Assembly (NCBI GenBank): GCA_021234155.1
Contig: JAJEKV010000004.1
Location: 16,175,059-16,239,058 of the forward strand
From: Isoetes taiwanensis
Taxonomy: Eukaryota; Streptophyta; Lycopodiopsida; Isoetales; Isoetaceae
Direction: 5' to 3'
DNA: 64,000 nt
The notes under the pieces are model-generated. The model was not told the origin of the DNA and searched no databases. It saw only the letters and a program-made list of their open reading frames with translations. This document shows, one piece after another, positions 22,812 through 34,736 of the stretch (position 1 is the stretch's first letter; each line of letters begins with the position of its first letter). The position numbers and the translations under genes are program-made.

Positions 22812-23592
22812 ATGAAAGTTGTTACATGGAATTTGAGAGGAATCAAAGGTCCTCTCAAAAAGGAAAAGGGTGCTTATTGCAAGAAAAGGAGATGAAAGCA
22901 GACATTGTTTTGCACAGGAACACATGTTACCAGAATTTGAGGCATCTAATTTAGGGAATTGGATTATGCCCAATGGAGACTCGATTTGGACCCCCGCAGA
23001 TGGCACTAAAGGGAGGTATTAGTATGGTGTGGAGAGGCTTCAAATGTGAGGAAAAGTATAAAGATAGTGGTGGAAGATGGACTGTTGCCATTTTAAAGAA
23101 AGGGAAGAATGCAATTGGAATTATAAATGTATATGCCCTCAACCGATCCAAAGAAAGAGAGCAAAACAATGGACACAAATGGATAATCGGTTACAAGCAC
23201 ACCAAAACAACAATTGGCTCTTGGCTGGAGATTTCAACAACACACCAAGTTGGGATCAAAAACTTGGTAAACAATTAAATATGACCAAAGGAGAAAGAAT
23301 GGCATGGGAAAGATTGATGGAAAACTTCATATATTCCCCATCCTCCTCTCATCAATACTCCCCGAGTAACAAAAGAAAAAGGGAGCATAGAACCTTTTGT
23401 CTGATGGACAGGTTTTATCTAAGCAATAATGGTCTAGAAGATTGGGATAACATGATTACCTCTTGTGATGTTGGTAACTCTATCTCGGATCATTTCCCTC
23501 AGTTTCTAGAAAGTATGGCCACTCCACAAAAGGGAGGATTCAATACACCTTTCAAATTTAATCTGGGGATTTCAATAACAAAAGTTTTGTGA
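22812..23592 (+). pseudogene. LINE endonuclease domain (EEP family)
   Basis: The domain starts with MKVVTWNLRGIKGPLKK at 22812, the standard N terminus of LINE apurinic-like endonucleases. After frameshifts come VWRGFKCEEKYKDSGGRWT, then WLLAGDFNNTPSWDQK (GDFN box) and SDHFPQF (catalytic SDH). The usual early catalytic glutamate (QET) is lost around 22900, where the frame is broken. The enzyme nicks target DNA to prime reverse transcription. It is split over at least three frames, so it is inactive. Confidence 0.8.
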
Positions 23593-23617
23593 AGACTTCA
23601 CAATTTTCTATAATCAG

Positions 23618-24127
23618 TTGCCCAGGGTCACCCTGACTGAATCAATGAATGCCTTTGTGCAGAATCTCAAGAAAATAAAAGATTGGGTTAAAGTTTGGGG
23701 AAAGGAGTGGAATAGAAAAAAGAAAAAAGAGAAGCAGGAAGTCTATGAAGCCATGAGGGAAACCAGACAATTTTTGTTCCAGGATAAAAACAATAAGATG
23801 TGGCAACAAAAGGAGACAGAATTGGAAATCAAGGTCAAGAAGATTGAAGAGGAAGAAGCCAAAAGTTTGGCAATTAGAAGCAAATGCAAATATTTGAATG
23901 AGATGGATGATGCTGGATCAGCCTTTTTCTTCAGGACAGCCAAGAGTCGTATATTAAATAATGGAATAGTAGAGGTTGTGGATGAGCAAGGAAAATCACT
24001 GGATTCTCAATCAGAGATTCGTAAATATTTCCACAAAGAGTACCAAGCTCTTTTCAGCAACTATGAAGTAGAGAGTAAAATAATTGAGGACTTCTTCAAG
24101 GAATTGCCCAAGGGGCTTCTAAATTGA
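23618..24127 (+). pseudogene. LINE ORF2 linker between endonuclease and reverse transcriptase
   Basis: A 169-codon open frame. It contains a basic, coiled-coil-like stretch (KIKDWVKVWGKEWNRKKKKE and a Glu/Lys-rich tract), then LNEMDDAGSAFFFRTAKSRI. That last part matches the conserved WLxxGDxNxxFFxxxxKxR box of L1 ORF2 linkers, with WLREGDRNT changed to YLNEMDDAG. It ends at a stop before the reverse transcriptase begins in another frame. Confidence 0.7.
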
Positions 24128-24179
24128 AGACAAAGACATGTTGAAAACTCCGGAGAGAAGGAGATAGCCGAGACTTTAA

Positions 24180-25420
24180 GGTCAATGGCACATGGTAAGA
24201 GCCCGGGTCCGTGATGGATTTCAACCGTAATTCTATGTGGAGTTCGAAAATCATGAAGGATGACTTCATAAAGTTTATTCAGGGAGCATGGCAAGCCGGT
24301 TTCTACATCCAACAATTAATCTTTGGTCAAATCACTTTGATTCCTAAAGTGGGGTGTCCAATCAATATAGGAGACTGGAGGCCAATATCTTTGACAAATA
24401 CCACTTATAAGGTACTAGCCAAGATCCTTGCTAATGATTAAAGGCTTGCCTTATAAATGTTATAAATCCATGTCACCGCCTTCCTCCCTCAAAGGCATAT
24501 TCTTGACAATTATATTGGGGCTATCAAGGACTACATTGGAATAAGTTGTCCAAGCAAGAATGCCTACTGCTCAAATTGGACTTCAAAAGAGCATATGATA
24601 CTATCAGTTGGCAGTTTCTGGAGAAAGCCTTTAGTTTCAGAAAAGGTGTATCAAAAAGTCTTGGGATTCAACTCGACAGCAACCTCAGCTTTAATTGTCA
24701 ATGGTGCAACTACTGACAAATTCCAGTGTAGGAGAGGGGTAAGGCAAGGCTGCCCTTTAGCCCCTTACCTTTTTCTGATTGTTGCAGAAGTACTTACAAA
24801 ATTAGTACTACAAATGCAAGATAAAGGAGATATCCAATCATTGCAACTACCAAAAGGGGAAGGTACTTTTTCCATAATGCAATATGCTGATGACACCTTT
24901 GTGTTTTTGAAGAAGGAAGGAGAAAGTCTCCAAAAATTTCTTGCAGCAATGGAGAGATTTGGACTGGTGTCTGGAGTTTGCTTGAACAAAAATAAAAGTG
25001 CTATTATATTGGATTCTGAGGAGGAAACCATGCAAGGGATTAAAGTGTTAAGTAAAGATGCAGGTACGATCATATTAGGTATTCCTTTGGCACTAAACTC
25101 CACCTTGAAAGGCCTATGGGATCCAATTGTAACCAGGATCAAAAAGAAGTTGGGATCATACTCCTCCTCTCTGTCCTTAGCAGGCAGAATTCAAATAGCA
25201 AATGTTGTTATAAAAAGACACTCACGATATTTCTCCTCTACTGTAATAGGGGATAAAGCATCATATGGTAAGATCGGGCGGTTATCGTGAAATTCATCGG
25301 CGGGGGTCCATAAAGTTTCATGGAATGATCTAACTAAGCCCAAGAAAGAAGGTGGGATGGGATGCAAAGATTTATTTCTACGTGCACAAGCTCGGGTTTG
25401 CTAAGATGATTTGGAGAGCC
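24180..25420 (+). pseudogene. LINE reverse transcriptase (L1-like)
   Basis: Motifs in order: MAHGKSPGP (about 24186), ITLIPKVGCPINIGDWRPIS and LTNTTYKVLAKILAN (24330-24440), LLKLDFKRAYDTISWQFL (24565-24615, containing the first catalytic Asp), FQCRRGVRQGCPLAPYLFLI (24720-24780), and YADD at 24883-24894 within MQYADDTFVFLKKEG. Then come GVCLNKNKSAIILD, LGIPLALNSTLKGLWDPIV, and SWNDLTKPKKEGGMGCKDL near 25322-25380. This is the plant L1 type. The 231-codon frame at 24595-25290 preserves the core including YADD, but earlier and later parts are in other frames and broken. Confidence 0.88.
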
Positions 25421-25845
25421 ATCTGGAATAATTCCCCATCCCCGCCAAAAAGCGGTTAGGTAATCGGGTGTTAGAGTCTTACACCGTTGGCAGCCATAGC
25501 CTCAAGCACCATTACCGATTCTGCATTCTTCCAATTTAATCCTTGCCCTAATACCTCTTCCATCCTTAGAAGAATGTTTCCGGGCTTGGAATATGGCTCT
25601 CTTTGCTATAAGCCTCCAATTATTGACACGAGCCAAAGGGATAAATTTCTTTTGGCATCGGTGTATTGTTGATAGTGAAAATAATTGTCTGGCACTAATG
25701 CATCCCCAGAAGTACACACAATGGAATCAGGCTGGATTGAGACAGATTGGGGATCTCTGGGATGAAACACATGGATGGAAGTCATGGGAAATAATAGCAG
25801 AGTTGACCAAAGGTTCAAATCTAGACAAATGGATATACAACAACT

Positions 25846-26220
25846 GTGATGGAAAAAATCAAACATGTGGATGAGTTAGCTAGTACCACCAATCGGTGGC
25901 ATCTAAAAGGTAAAGAAATATACTCGGTCAGTCTGATATACAAAGCTTTAATCAGTCACAAACCTTCCAAGGCAAATCTGCTTTGGAATTGTGAAGAAGA
26001 GATACTGGCAGGTGTATGCAAAAAGGGATGGAAAAGCTACAATGCAAATAAAATCAAAACATTCAGATGGCTGATCTTACATCAAGGGCTAACAACTAAC
26101 TACAAAAGGCATAAAATGGACTCTAAAATATCGATTATTGTCCATTGGGTTGTGGTGAAATAGAAACATTCAACCATGTGTTCCAATGTCACGGGATTAT
26201 GGAATTTCGAATTGGTGGTA
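25846..26220 (+). pseudogene. LINE ORF2 C-terminal zinc-binding (zf-RVT-like) domain
   Basis: WHLKGKEIYSVSLIYKALIS and NANKIKTFRWLILHQGLTTN (25890-26100) match the region before the zf-RVT domain. Just downstream, in another frame, CPLGCGEIETFNHVFQCHGI gives the CxxxC...ETxxHxxxxC zinc pattern (about 26140-26200). This is the usual end of plant L1 ORF2. The frame shift at the zinc site again shows decay. Confidence 0.75.
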
Positions 26221-26864
26221 TTTCAGTCCATAAAGGTACAATTGGAGATGGAGGTCTTATAGACTTCCTCAACACGTAGATAACGTAATTTTATGCACCA
26301 CAAGATCACTAGGCTGCGGGTCAATTTGGAAACAGGGTGAATAGGGTGGCTATGGAAAACAAAAATCCCAACATCATATGGCTAAAACAAACATTCTGGC
26401 AGAATTAGCAATACTTGGAAGTAGTTGGCACATAAGTCCCTGAAAGGGAAAAATTATGACACAGGATGGAATGCCTTTGGTAGATTTCTGTGGTAATTAT
26501 GATTTCTTTGTTCTTAATCTAAGCGCCGATGATGATATGTTACCGCGAGGATGCCATGAGGAGACCGGAATAGATGGGGAGCAGTCGGTGTGGGATGGGA
26601 GTAGCGTAAGACTCCTGATAATGAAGACACAACTGGCAAAGATTGAAGAAGAGGAGCTCTTCATACAATTAAAACAGAAGTCATACATGCGGTCCTCCTA
26701 AAAGAATCAAGAGGTCGGAAACATGGAGGCATAATAACCTTAGGCCTTATTTTATGAACATGTTCCATAAGTGGCAGCAGTAAGAGAGAGGCTCATGTCC
26801 TCTTGTTTCGGATTTCACAAATTACCCGTTAGCGGCAAATTTGATGAGCCATCAATATCTTTCG

Positions 26865-28430
26865 CCCACTTTATTGGCTCCCAAATTGAGTCAACATGTT
26901 GCCGGGTTCGCCTTGAACCCGAAAATCGCCAGTGAATCCGTCACTGGATTCGCCCAGCGAACCCCTGGGGGATGGCATAACGGGTTCGCGGCGAATCGCC
27001 TGATGGCATTCTTTGCCTGGTTCGCTTTGGGCTAACGCGAAACCCCGATTAAGTGTCGGCGCGGCCAGCGGGATCGATGATCAAGTGGGCCCTTAACCCC
27101 ACACTGGTTCGCTCCGGCGAACCCTGTGAGATCCGTCTGAGCCTGTCGGTGCGGATCATACACTTGAAGGTTCCCCGCCGTTCGAACAAAAACGTGGTTT
27201 TATTGTGGGCTTTGGGGGTTTTTTTGGCTCATTAGAATCGTGTGTTGGGTGTCTATTTGCGTCGATTACACGAAAATGGAAGAGTAGGTAGCTCTTCCGA
27301 TCCAAATTTTGCATGCTTGAAAGGCTAGAATCAAGTAACTGGGTAGTAATGCAGAATAGTTGCTTCACGGATCCGCCCCTACGCCAGTGCTAGGATTCTC
27401 CAAGCTTGTGCAAAGCGGTGTATCCCGTGTTTATTTCGTGGGTTTTGCCCATTTGAGCCATACAAGCGGGCTGGCGATTCCATAATATATACATTTTTTT
27501 TCCGCCTCGATCTTTTCCTTTTGTTACTTCGCCCCGAGCCCAATTCTTATAATCCTTTTTCCTTCCGAACCGGAGCGTAAGAGTAAGATTTGGGAGAATA
27601 AATTATCGGGCCATCATCGCTTTGAAAGGCTAGGAATTGGGCGCTAGATTTGGTGATGATCTTACGCTTTGTGTACAAAAGAAACCGGTGAAGAATCCCT
27701 ACAGTATGGGATGAACCACTCTTTAAATTCCCCTAAGAGAGCAGGAGGCGAGGAGGGGCAGGAGGTGATAGATAGCTGGGCCCATTCAGGCTAACTCCTC
27801 GATGGCCCCCGGCCAGGGTTAGATGGGGCGAACTCCTAAGCAGCCAACTTTATTATGGCGCTACGACCGAAAGTGTAGCCCCCGCCGGGTTCGCAGGCGA
27901 ACCGCTAGGTAATAAATGCCCCCTCACGACATGTAGCCTCACGGGTTCGCCGGGCTTAACCCAAGCAGGGGTAATAAATGCCCCTACGTAATAAACGCAT
28001 CGGCCATTCGCCACGGTTGGCTAACTCCGGTTCACCCGCTGGGCTAACCGTTAGGGTGTGCCACGCTTGGCGCCCACGATCAAGATGGCGGGTTCGGGCG
28101 GGGTAGAATCCCGGGACCGCCTCGGCAGACTTTTCCCGTGGCGCTTGGCTTAACCCGTGGCCTTTAACTCAATTTCGAGCCGTCCACAATCAATATCTTT
28201 TGGCGTGAACAAGGCGCACAAGGATTCACGACCATGCAGATCTAATTGATGCACAATGAGAACCGTTTTCAAGTACTTAAACCGTTTATGATTTTGATAT
28301 CAGATAAGTTCTCTCTATCCGGACCATGATCAGATTTTTTGGCACTATTCCTAGTATTAGGAATGTGTTTTTCCTCTTGATATACCTTCTATGGTATATT
28401 CCCTATTTATGTAATCTTTAAGTATGAATA
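26865..28430. other. GC-rich block with recurrent GGTTCGC/GCGAACC palindromes
   Basis: No gene recognised. The block is clearly more GC-rich than its AT-rich neighbours, mostly up to about 28150. It repeats GGTTCGC and its complement, often as small hairpins: GGGTTCGCCTTGAACCC (about 26905), GAATCCGTCACTGGATTC (about 26933), GGTTCGCTCCGGCGAACC (about 27105-27122), GGTTCGCAGGCGAACC (about 27889). The words GTAATAAATGCCCC and GGGCTTAACCC or GGGCTAACC also recur. Two short open frames (26841-27035 and 27053-27235) lie on it but look accidental. It may be an LTR or a MITE cluster of unknown family. Confidence 0.5.
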
Positions 28431-28446
28431 GAAGGAAGGAAGGAAG
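28431..28446 (-). repeat. (GGAA)n tail of a minus-strand retroelement
   Basis: Four GGAA units adjoin TTTTTAACGTC. On the minus strand this is GACGTTAAAAATTTC followed by TTCC repeats, parallel to the LINE tails at 10845 and 54535. Confidence 0.75.
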
Positions 28447-29880
28447 AAATTTTTAACGTCAAAGCCGGAACCCAATGGGTTATGGGACCCAATACAAAAG
28501 AGAGGGCAAAAGCCCAGCCGAAACTCGGGGGACCAAGCCCCCGTGACCAAACCAAAAGGCCGGAAGCCAAAATCAAGCGTGGGGACTAGCCCGGACAGGA
28601 GAACGGGGGACTATGCCCGTAGCAAATCACAATACTAAAATAAAACAAAACAAAAGGGCCTAAGCCCCAGCAGATCTCAAGTCAAATCAGCTACACGTAC
28701 AACGCCCATGGATCAAGTGGCGGTGATCCCGAATGATAGCTGGCCGCCTCTATACAGCCCACTTGCAAGCGATTTAGCCTCGCGGACTCGACATAATTCA
28801 TCCTTCCGCCGCATGAGTTGTCTTTGGGGTAAGATCTTCCCGGGCCGGAGAAGGAGGTCCTTGCAAGTGATTGCCATGGCGGAGGATGTGCAACCTAGAT
28901 AAAGCATCCGAAACTCCACTAGCAAATGGCCGAGGGGCTGCCAAAGCCGTACGCTCAACTCGACAAGCCGAGAGAATGCCATCACCAGTATATTGCATCA
29001 CCTCGAAAAGAAACGTCACCTCAATCACCCACGAGGGGTGTCGCTTGCTTCCTCCAAACCCACAATGCATAGGTTCGGTGGCTAATGGGCGCCATGTGGC
29101 CCGGTCGAGGGCGAAAAGCTGACCGCGGTGGGAAAAACAACCTCTGGATGACAACCGCGGTGGGCATGCGTGTGGTATCATCTGGGCAGGGGCTAGGCAT
29201 CCACATGCTCAGCGCTTCCCCCGCGGGAGGTATGCAGCGGTGTAGCACCGTGCAGTTGCAATCAATCCGCCCCGCCGCATCTCCAAAGATTCTAGAAGCC
29301 GGACCCAGCTCTTCCCTGGGCGGGCACCGAGCCATGTGCTGTGGAGTGTGACTTGGATTGATGCCGCGTATCCCAATCCAACAAATCACGGAGGCAAACA
29401 ATGGATCGTGAAAGCATCCATCCTGGTCGAAGGCCGCAGCCTAAAGATGGTTCCGGAAGTTGCGTTGTTCGGGTGTGTCCGGGTCTACCAAGATAGGGCG
29501 CCGAGGCCAATGATGAAATTTTTCAAGATAGGGCGAATCGTGGGGTCATAGGGCCGACGTAACCGCTCAGCAGCGTAATGAGATTCTTCTCTACGGTCTC
29601 CCGCCATACGCTTGATCTTACGTGCCATGCCGAGAACAAGGCAACCCAGAAGGAGCGGGAACGAGGCAAGTGAGGGAACAAGCGAGGGAAGACAAATGGG
29701 GTTTTGGGGTGCCAAAGTTTAAGGGGGTCTCGGCCTAAAGGGTGCTTAGAATCCAATTTGGGGACTGAAGCATGCGAGCACCTTCGGGGTTTGGGGTTTT
29801 GGGTCTAGAGAGAGATCGAAAAACCCTAGAGAGAGAAAGCCACAAAAGAGGGCAAATCAAGGGGTCTAATGCAAGGGCGG
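28447..29880 (-). mobile_element. GC-rich LINE-related retroelement sharing the GACGTTAA 3' end
   Basis: The 3' end on the minus strand has the hairpin AACCC-AAT-GGGTT type (28469-28481), GACGTTAA (complement 28453-28460) and a (TTCC)n tail. It is therefore mobilised by the same machinery as the LINEs ending at 10861 and 54527. The 5' side (about 29800-29870) begins with CTCTCTCTAGGGTTTTT, a common retroelement 5' UTR style, followed by a start MARKIKRMAGDRREESHYAA (about 29630). The following 1 kb is open in pieces on both strands, but I recognise no endonuclease or reverse transcriptase. It could be an internally deleted LINE or a non-autonomous passenger. Confidence 0.5.
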
Positions 29881-30155
29881 AGGGGCGATGCTAAGAGCAA
29901 TCTTTGGGACACAAAGCGGTCCAAAATAATTCAAAGCAATCCGTAACTCCGGTACCTATGGCCGATCGTGGATGGAAATCCTTTTGCCGCCCCGAGGCTT
30001 GGCTGGTAACCTGAGTAGAGCGGAGCCGATCCGATTCTCAGATCTTGATGCTAACTCCACAATGAAGTTACATGAGCATGGCTTTGGTGACTGGTATTTG
30101 AGGGATAGGGACTGAAGTCACACCTTGCCTCCAAAAAAAAAACAAAAAAAGGGCA
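29881..30155 (+). other. Sequence ending in a poly-A run, possible retrocopy end
   Basis: The segment ends in an A-rich run at about 30134-30150 after GACTGAAGTCACACCTTGCC. No open frame or known repeat was recognised. It may be the 3' end of a SINE or processed transcript. Confidence 0.3.
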
Positions 30156-33100
30156 CGCCAGGCCGTGGTAGAGCAAGATCAAGTTAAAAACTATGACAAG
30201 GGCCAAAACAAGGTAACCAAGTTTCTCATCTTGAGGTTAAGTTGAACGTGTATAGTTACAACTTATAGACTTCAGATAATATGAAAAATTTGCACGCAAC
30301 TCTTTGTAATACTTGAGTGCATAAATGAATTTGCATCAATATCATTCTTTATGACTCTTGCTTTTATGTGTATTATGATGATCTATAAATAAAGGCATTG
30401 CAAACAATAGAAAACTAAGGCAAAGTGCTCTTGTGAGTGCATTTTGAAAGTTCACATGCTAGTGCAATTGTAGTGGGCCTTCCCTAAACTTTGATCTACA
30501 CATGCATAGTTTAGGTGCAGGGTCATGGTTATTGTAACATTAATGCAGCACTATTTGGATATCATATTTGCACCCCACAAATTACGGATCAATTGAACTA
30601 GGTGTTGTGATGAAAAAAATGGTTGAAGACGGAGGAGAGTGGAGGTAAACTTTTTTATCTCCCGACATGCTTTGATCATTATGCAAATAAGAAGTTTAGG
30701 CAATATTTTTTATACAAGAAATCAAAGTTTATTTGGAATGGCACAAATAGTAGATTTCATGCTTCACACATATTTATGTTGGCTTGCTCTAATTCTCATG
30801 TGAATGTGTAATGTCAAACTAAAATGTGCAACATAAAGTAACAAAACTATTAGTCAATTTGATTTGTAAATACTTTCGTGTGGTTTATAATAACAAAGCC
30901 ACAATTAATGCACCAAACAACTTATACCCATACATCCGGAATTTGTAAGAGCCTATGCTAGGCATGGTCAAGCCCTGTATTATCACTTTCACACCTCGGG
31001 TTTACGCATCATAGAGGCCGAGTTTCTTCAACGACTAAACTAAAAAATTTCACTCAAATATTTTAGCATATAGTCTAACATGCTATGTACTTTATATACC
31101 TTACAACAGAAGCGCACTCAATATGACCAATTACATATGCCATGGTGACAATGGCAACCAATCAAAGACACATCCTAAATAGAAGTGCTTTTGCTATCCT
31201 CTTGATCTCTACATGTAATTTGCATTATCACCTTGTTAAGAACAAGATTTAAAAATAAAAGAGGCATGAAGAATAATGATATAGATTTAAATGGATAAGG
31301 AGAAGGTTGTAGAGGTTTTTCAAGTAACAAAGCAACAATATCTATTTTATATTCCAAGTTAGTGGATGTTACCTATAGTACTCATTTGGATTCCATAATT
31401 CAAGAATTGAATTATCGATTCATAAGTAAGAAATGATGATCTTATCCACGCCCAACTACATCTAGAAAAATAAAAGGTACAACCTTTGCAAAGCCTTAGT
31501 CCAATAGAAGAACACATTACAAATAGAAGAATTCTACCATCCGCATCATCCCGAGTCCAAAAAGAAGAATACATACATGACAAATGAGTTTCAACTTATT
31601 CGCCTTGACATGAACACTAGTTTTTTGAAAAGCATTTGATGCACAATGGAAGGAAAAAATGTTGAAGGGCGAATTTGTAGAAAATGCGATTTTGGTGATC
31701 GCAGGAAGATCAAGTAACAGGAAAAGGCTAGCAATCTAGGAAATATCAAAGCATACTCAGTAAATTGTAGCTATAATAATCTAGAAGAACTACAGCTTAT
31801 GTACATTCAAAAGCTAAAGTTTGTATGAATAATTGTTGACCTTGCTACAAAAGCTGTAAAACATGGCACCTGATAGCTGCTCGCAAATCTCAACTGATTT
31901 CAATTGCTCAGTTCTGAGACAATGCTAAAGTTTAAAGCATTCTCAACACCTATTTGAATAGCTGATCCGATGGCCTTACTTGCAGGAACAAATAAGCATG
32001 CTCAACTCTAGCCCTCTGCGGATCTTATCCACCCAAATGCATGTTGAAAAGCTTGATAGTGCAGGACACGAACTTACAGATATGGCAAACACAAAGGCAA
32101 TAAATCAATCTTCAGCATTCTTATCCAATAAAACCATCAATGCTTTATGATGTCTTACATGGTAATACCATTTACTGAGCCACGAAATTGGAGCTACAGA
32201 GTTCGAATTCAACTTCCAGGATTCATAACGATATTTTAGCAAAATAAAGATTGCTGATCCTCCAACCTAAAGAAATAATAGATGTTAAACTAGTGATGGA
32301 TAGAAGTGAAGAAAAAGAAGAGATATGCTACAATGCAAGTCTCCTCAGACAAGATGGCGGGAGCTTGTGGCATTTTCGGAAGTTTTAGATGTTCCGCAAA
32401 AAGTACGTGAAAGCAAAGATTGATACTTCTCAGCGATGAGAGGTTTGATGGATGGCTTTGTTTTGTGCTGCAAGGGGGAGTGGTCGGCATGGTTCGCTAG
32501 TCAGTGCCAGCAAAAAAATGGTCCACAAGGAAGTTTGGTGCATATGCAAAGTTGAGCGAGAATAAACTTCCAATAATCTTCAACCATGAGAACATGGAGG
32601 AAGAAATGCAAGAGTTGTTAAGCTTTTAGGTTGGCCGTTTGACCGTTGCATGATGTCTTTTAGTTTCCTAATATTCGTGAGATTAAAGGCCAGATATGAC
32701 GCGGTTTGCTATTTACGGACTTTGAGATGAACTCGAAATAAGATTGTAACACGGGAAGCAAGAGAACTTTTGCGGTGAAGTACAAACAATTAAACAAAGG
32801 AAGAGCTCGAGGAAATGTTTCTCACGATCCTTACCTTTTCATTCTCGCCAAATCCTAATTCCCGCAAATAGAGATCCGAGCCCTTATGGAGTCAAGCTAA
32901 AAACATCAAATGAAAAGGGTGTAGCGGGCTTGGGATTTTCTCCTAAAAATATCTCGATCTTGTCGCCTTTATCTCACTTTGGAGAGGGCAAGCATTCGTC
33001 ATAGCTGCTTACAAAAATTAGATCGAAAATTATTTCAAGGGGGGAAAAGTCAAATGAAACAGAGTATATGATTCTTATCCGCCATCGCCAGACTCATCAT

Positions 33101-34310
33101 GTACGCTTCAAGCTTTATTTTCTCGAACCCTAAACCCTATTTCAAGTGTAAATCGTATCTTTGGCGAAGGATTGAAGCAAGATCTTTGCTTAAAAATAGG
33201 GGATCTGATTAGAAATGCCCTCAAGAAATAAAGCGCCTTTGAATGGTAAAATGAGTCTACCTTTTGCCGATAATCTTTGGGAAGCATCATTATCTGATCG
33301 AATCCAGGCGAATATGATATCCTCCAGAACAAATCGTGGATGGCAAAAGCCTGAAGCAACTTCCTGCAAGAGAAAATATCAGTACAGGGCCTTAAAAGAG
33401 TGCGGGATAAATAAAGCTAAGCCCAAAATGATTTTATCTGCCATAGCCGCAATATCTTGTGTCAATCGCCATGGCTGGAGCTTCAAACAGTGGAAGAATC
33501 AAGCTTTTAAACAGGGAGGGGGGCATGCACACTTCCCCACAGGCAACAACAATACACATGCAGCATGCATATGCATGCAAGAAATGTTACGAAGCAAGAA
33601 TGGCCATAGCCGGAGCTCCAGCCATGGATTTTGTTTCAGCACTATAGAATGAAATAAAAATTTAAGCCGTGGATTTTGTTTAAGCATTCCCGCTTAAGTT
33701 TGCTTCCGATCACGAAAAATGGTAAGCTATGTAACCAAGATTTGCAGTCGAAGAAACGATGGATGAGAAGAGGGAGCAAACGCTGCAGACTTATTTCACG
33801 AAAGCCAGGATTTCTTTCTGGTAAAAGGAAGCGAAGCAGGGGAGAGAAATGGTAGAGGAAGTTGCGAAACCCATTCCCATCTCCGTGATAGTCATTTTTA
33901 ATTTTCATAGCCCTAGATCTTACAAAATAGAGATCTAACGGTGATAGTCAATGCCACATCAGTATTTTGTGAGGTGGAGGCTCCACGTGGATAGGCTAGA
34001 ATTGCAAGAAAGGGTGTAGGCTTGGTTAGGGCGTGCGTAAAAAAAAAAAAAAAAAGTTGTGGATTATTGGACAAACTACACGGAGTTTCGCCTAACTTCA
34101 AGGACGCGGATCCGGTAGAGGAAAATATCCTAAGCATCCAACACATTACCTTGATGTGAGCCGTATACTATCGTAGATCGGGTTTTTATGAAGTCTTTTT
34201 CACGTTTACTAATACTAATATTTTTATAAGTTTTGAAGTATTGATTCTAATATGATCCGCTAAGGGAATTAATCTGACGTTCTTCTCGTGGTGGCAAGTT
34301 TTAGTGCTAT
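30156..34310. other. Intergenic sequence, nothing recognised
   Basis: No conserved domain was seen on either strand. A 145-codon plus-strand frame at 33215-33652 overlaps two others and has no motif. A run of 17 A residues lies at 34040-34056. Confidence 0.45.
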
Positions 34311-34317
34311 TGATGGT

Positions 34318-34671
34318 TGATAATGGATCATTTTTGATATAGTGCTAAGGTTTCTCACCTTTATAATGTTCGTGCCACGTTTAGTAATTGTGTTGATGTT
34401 AGTGCCCTTTGTTAGTGATTTTTGTAAATGGCAGTGCTAATATTACTAATTTCGTTAATGTTGGTGCCACTGTTAGTAATTTTGTCAATGTTAGCACTAA
34501 ACTTAATCTGTAGTTAGTGAAACACCACCTACCACTACAGATTAGCAATGCTTTCATCTCAATGTCCTAGCACTGGTTAGTGGTTTGGTTTGCTAAGGGT
34601 TATGTTGTAATGCTAATGGAATCAGTAATTAGTTTTAAGTTGCTATTCATTAGCAGTTGTTTTTTCTAGTG
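34318..34671 (+). mobile_element. CACTA (EnSpm)-like 3' terminus
   Basis: The segment ends GTTTTTTCTAGTG at 34671, the inverse of the CACTAGAAAAAA terminus of plant CACTA transposons. The 300 bp before it are full of direct and inverted subterminal words such as GTTAGTGCC, GTTAGTAATTTTGT and TTAGCACTAA, as expected for the transposase-binding region. I could not find the matching CACTA 5' end or transposase, so this is a solo end or a truncated copy. A 3-bp target duplication (GTA on the right) cannot be tested. Confidence 0.5.
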
Positions 34672-34736
34672 GTATTAGCATTAGCATTTACTAAGTAGTT
34701 TTCTATTCTTATTCTGCAGACAGAATTCTTCACTAG

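Larger units (their letters stand above)
20158..26750 (+). mobile_element. L1-like LINE, degenerate, near full length
   Basis: One plus-strand element contains a gag-like ORF (20896-21405 and lysine-rich continuation to about 21720), endonuclease (22812-23592), reverse transcriptase (about 24200-25290) and zinc-binding C terminus (about 25900-26200), in the standard LINE order. Boundaries are approximate: the 5' edge is where the minus-strand LINE ends, and I found no clear poly-A at the 3' end. Frameshifts and stops throughout show it is inactive. Confidence 0.75.

Noticed and set aside
29021-29510. Overlapping long frames on both strands in GC-rich DNA
   Set aside because: GC-rich composition suppresses stops on both strands; no domain in any frame.
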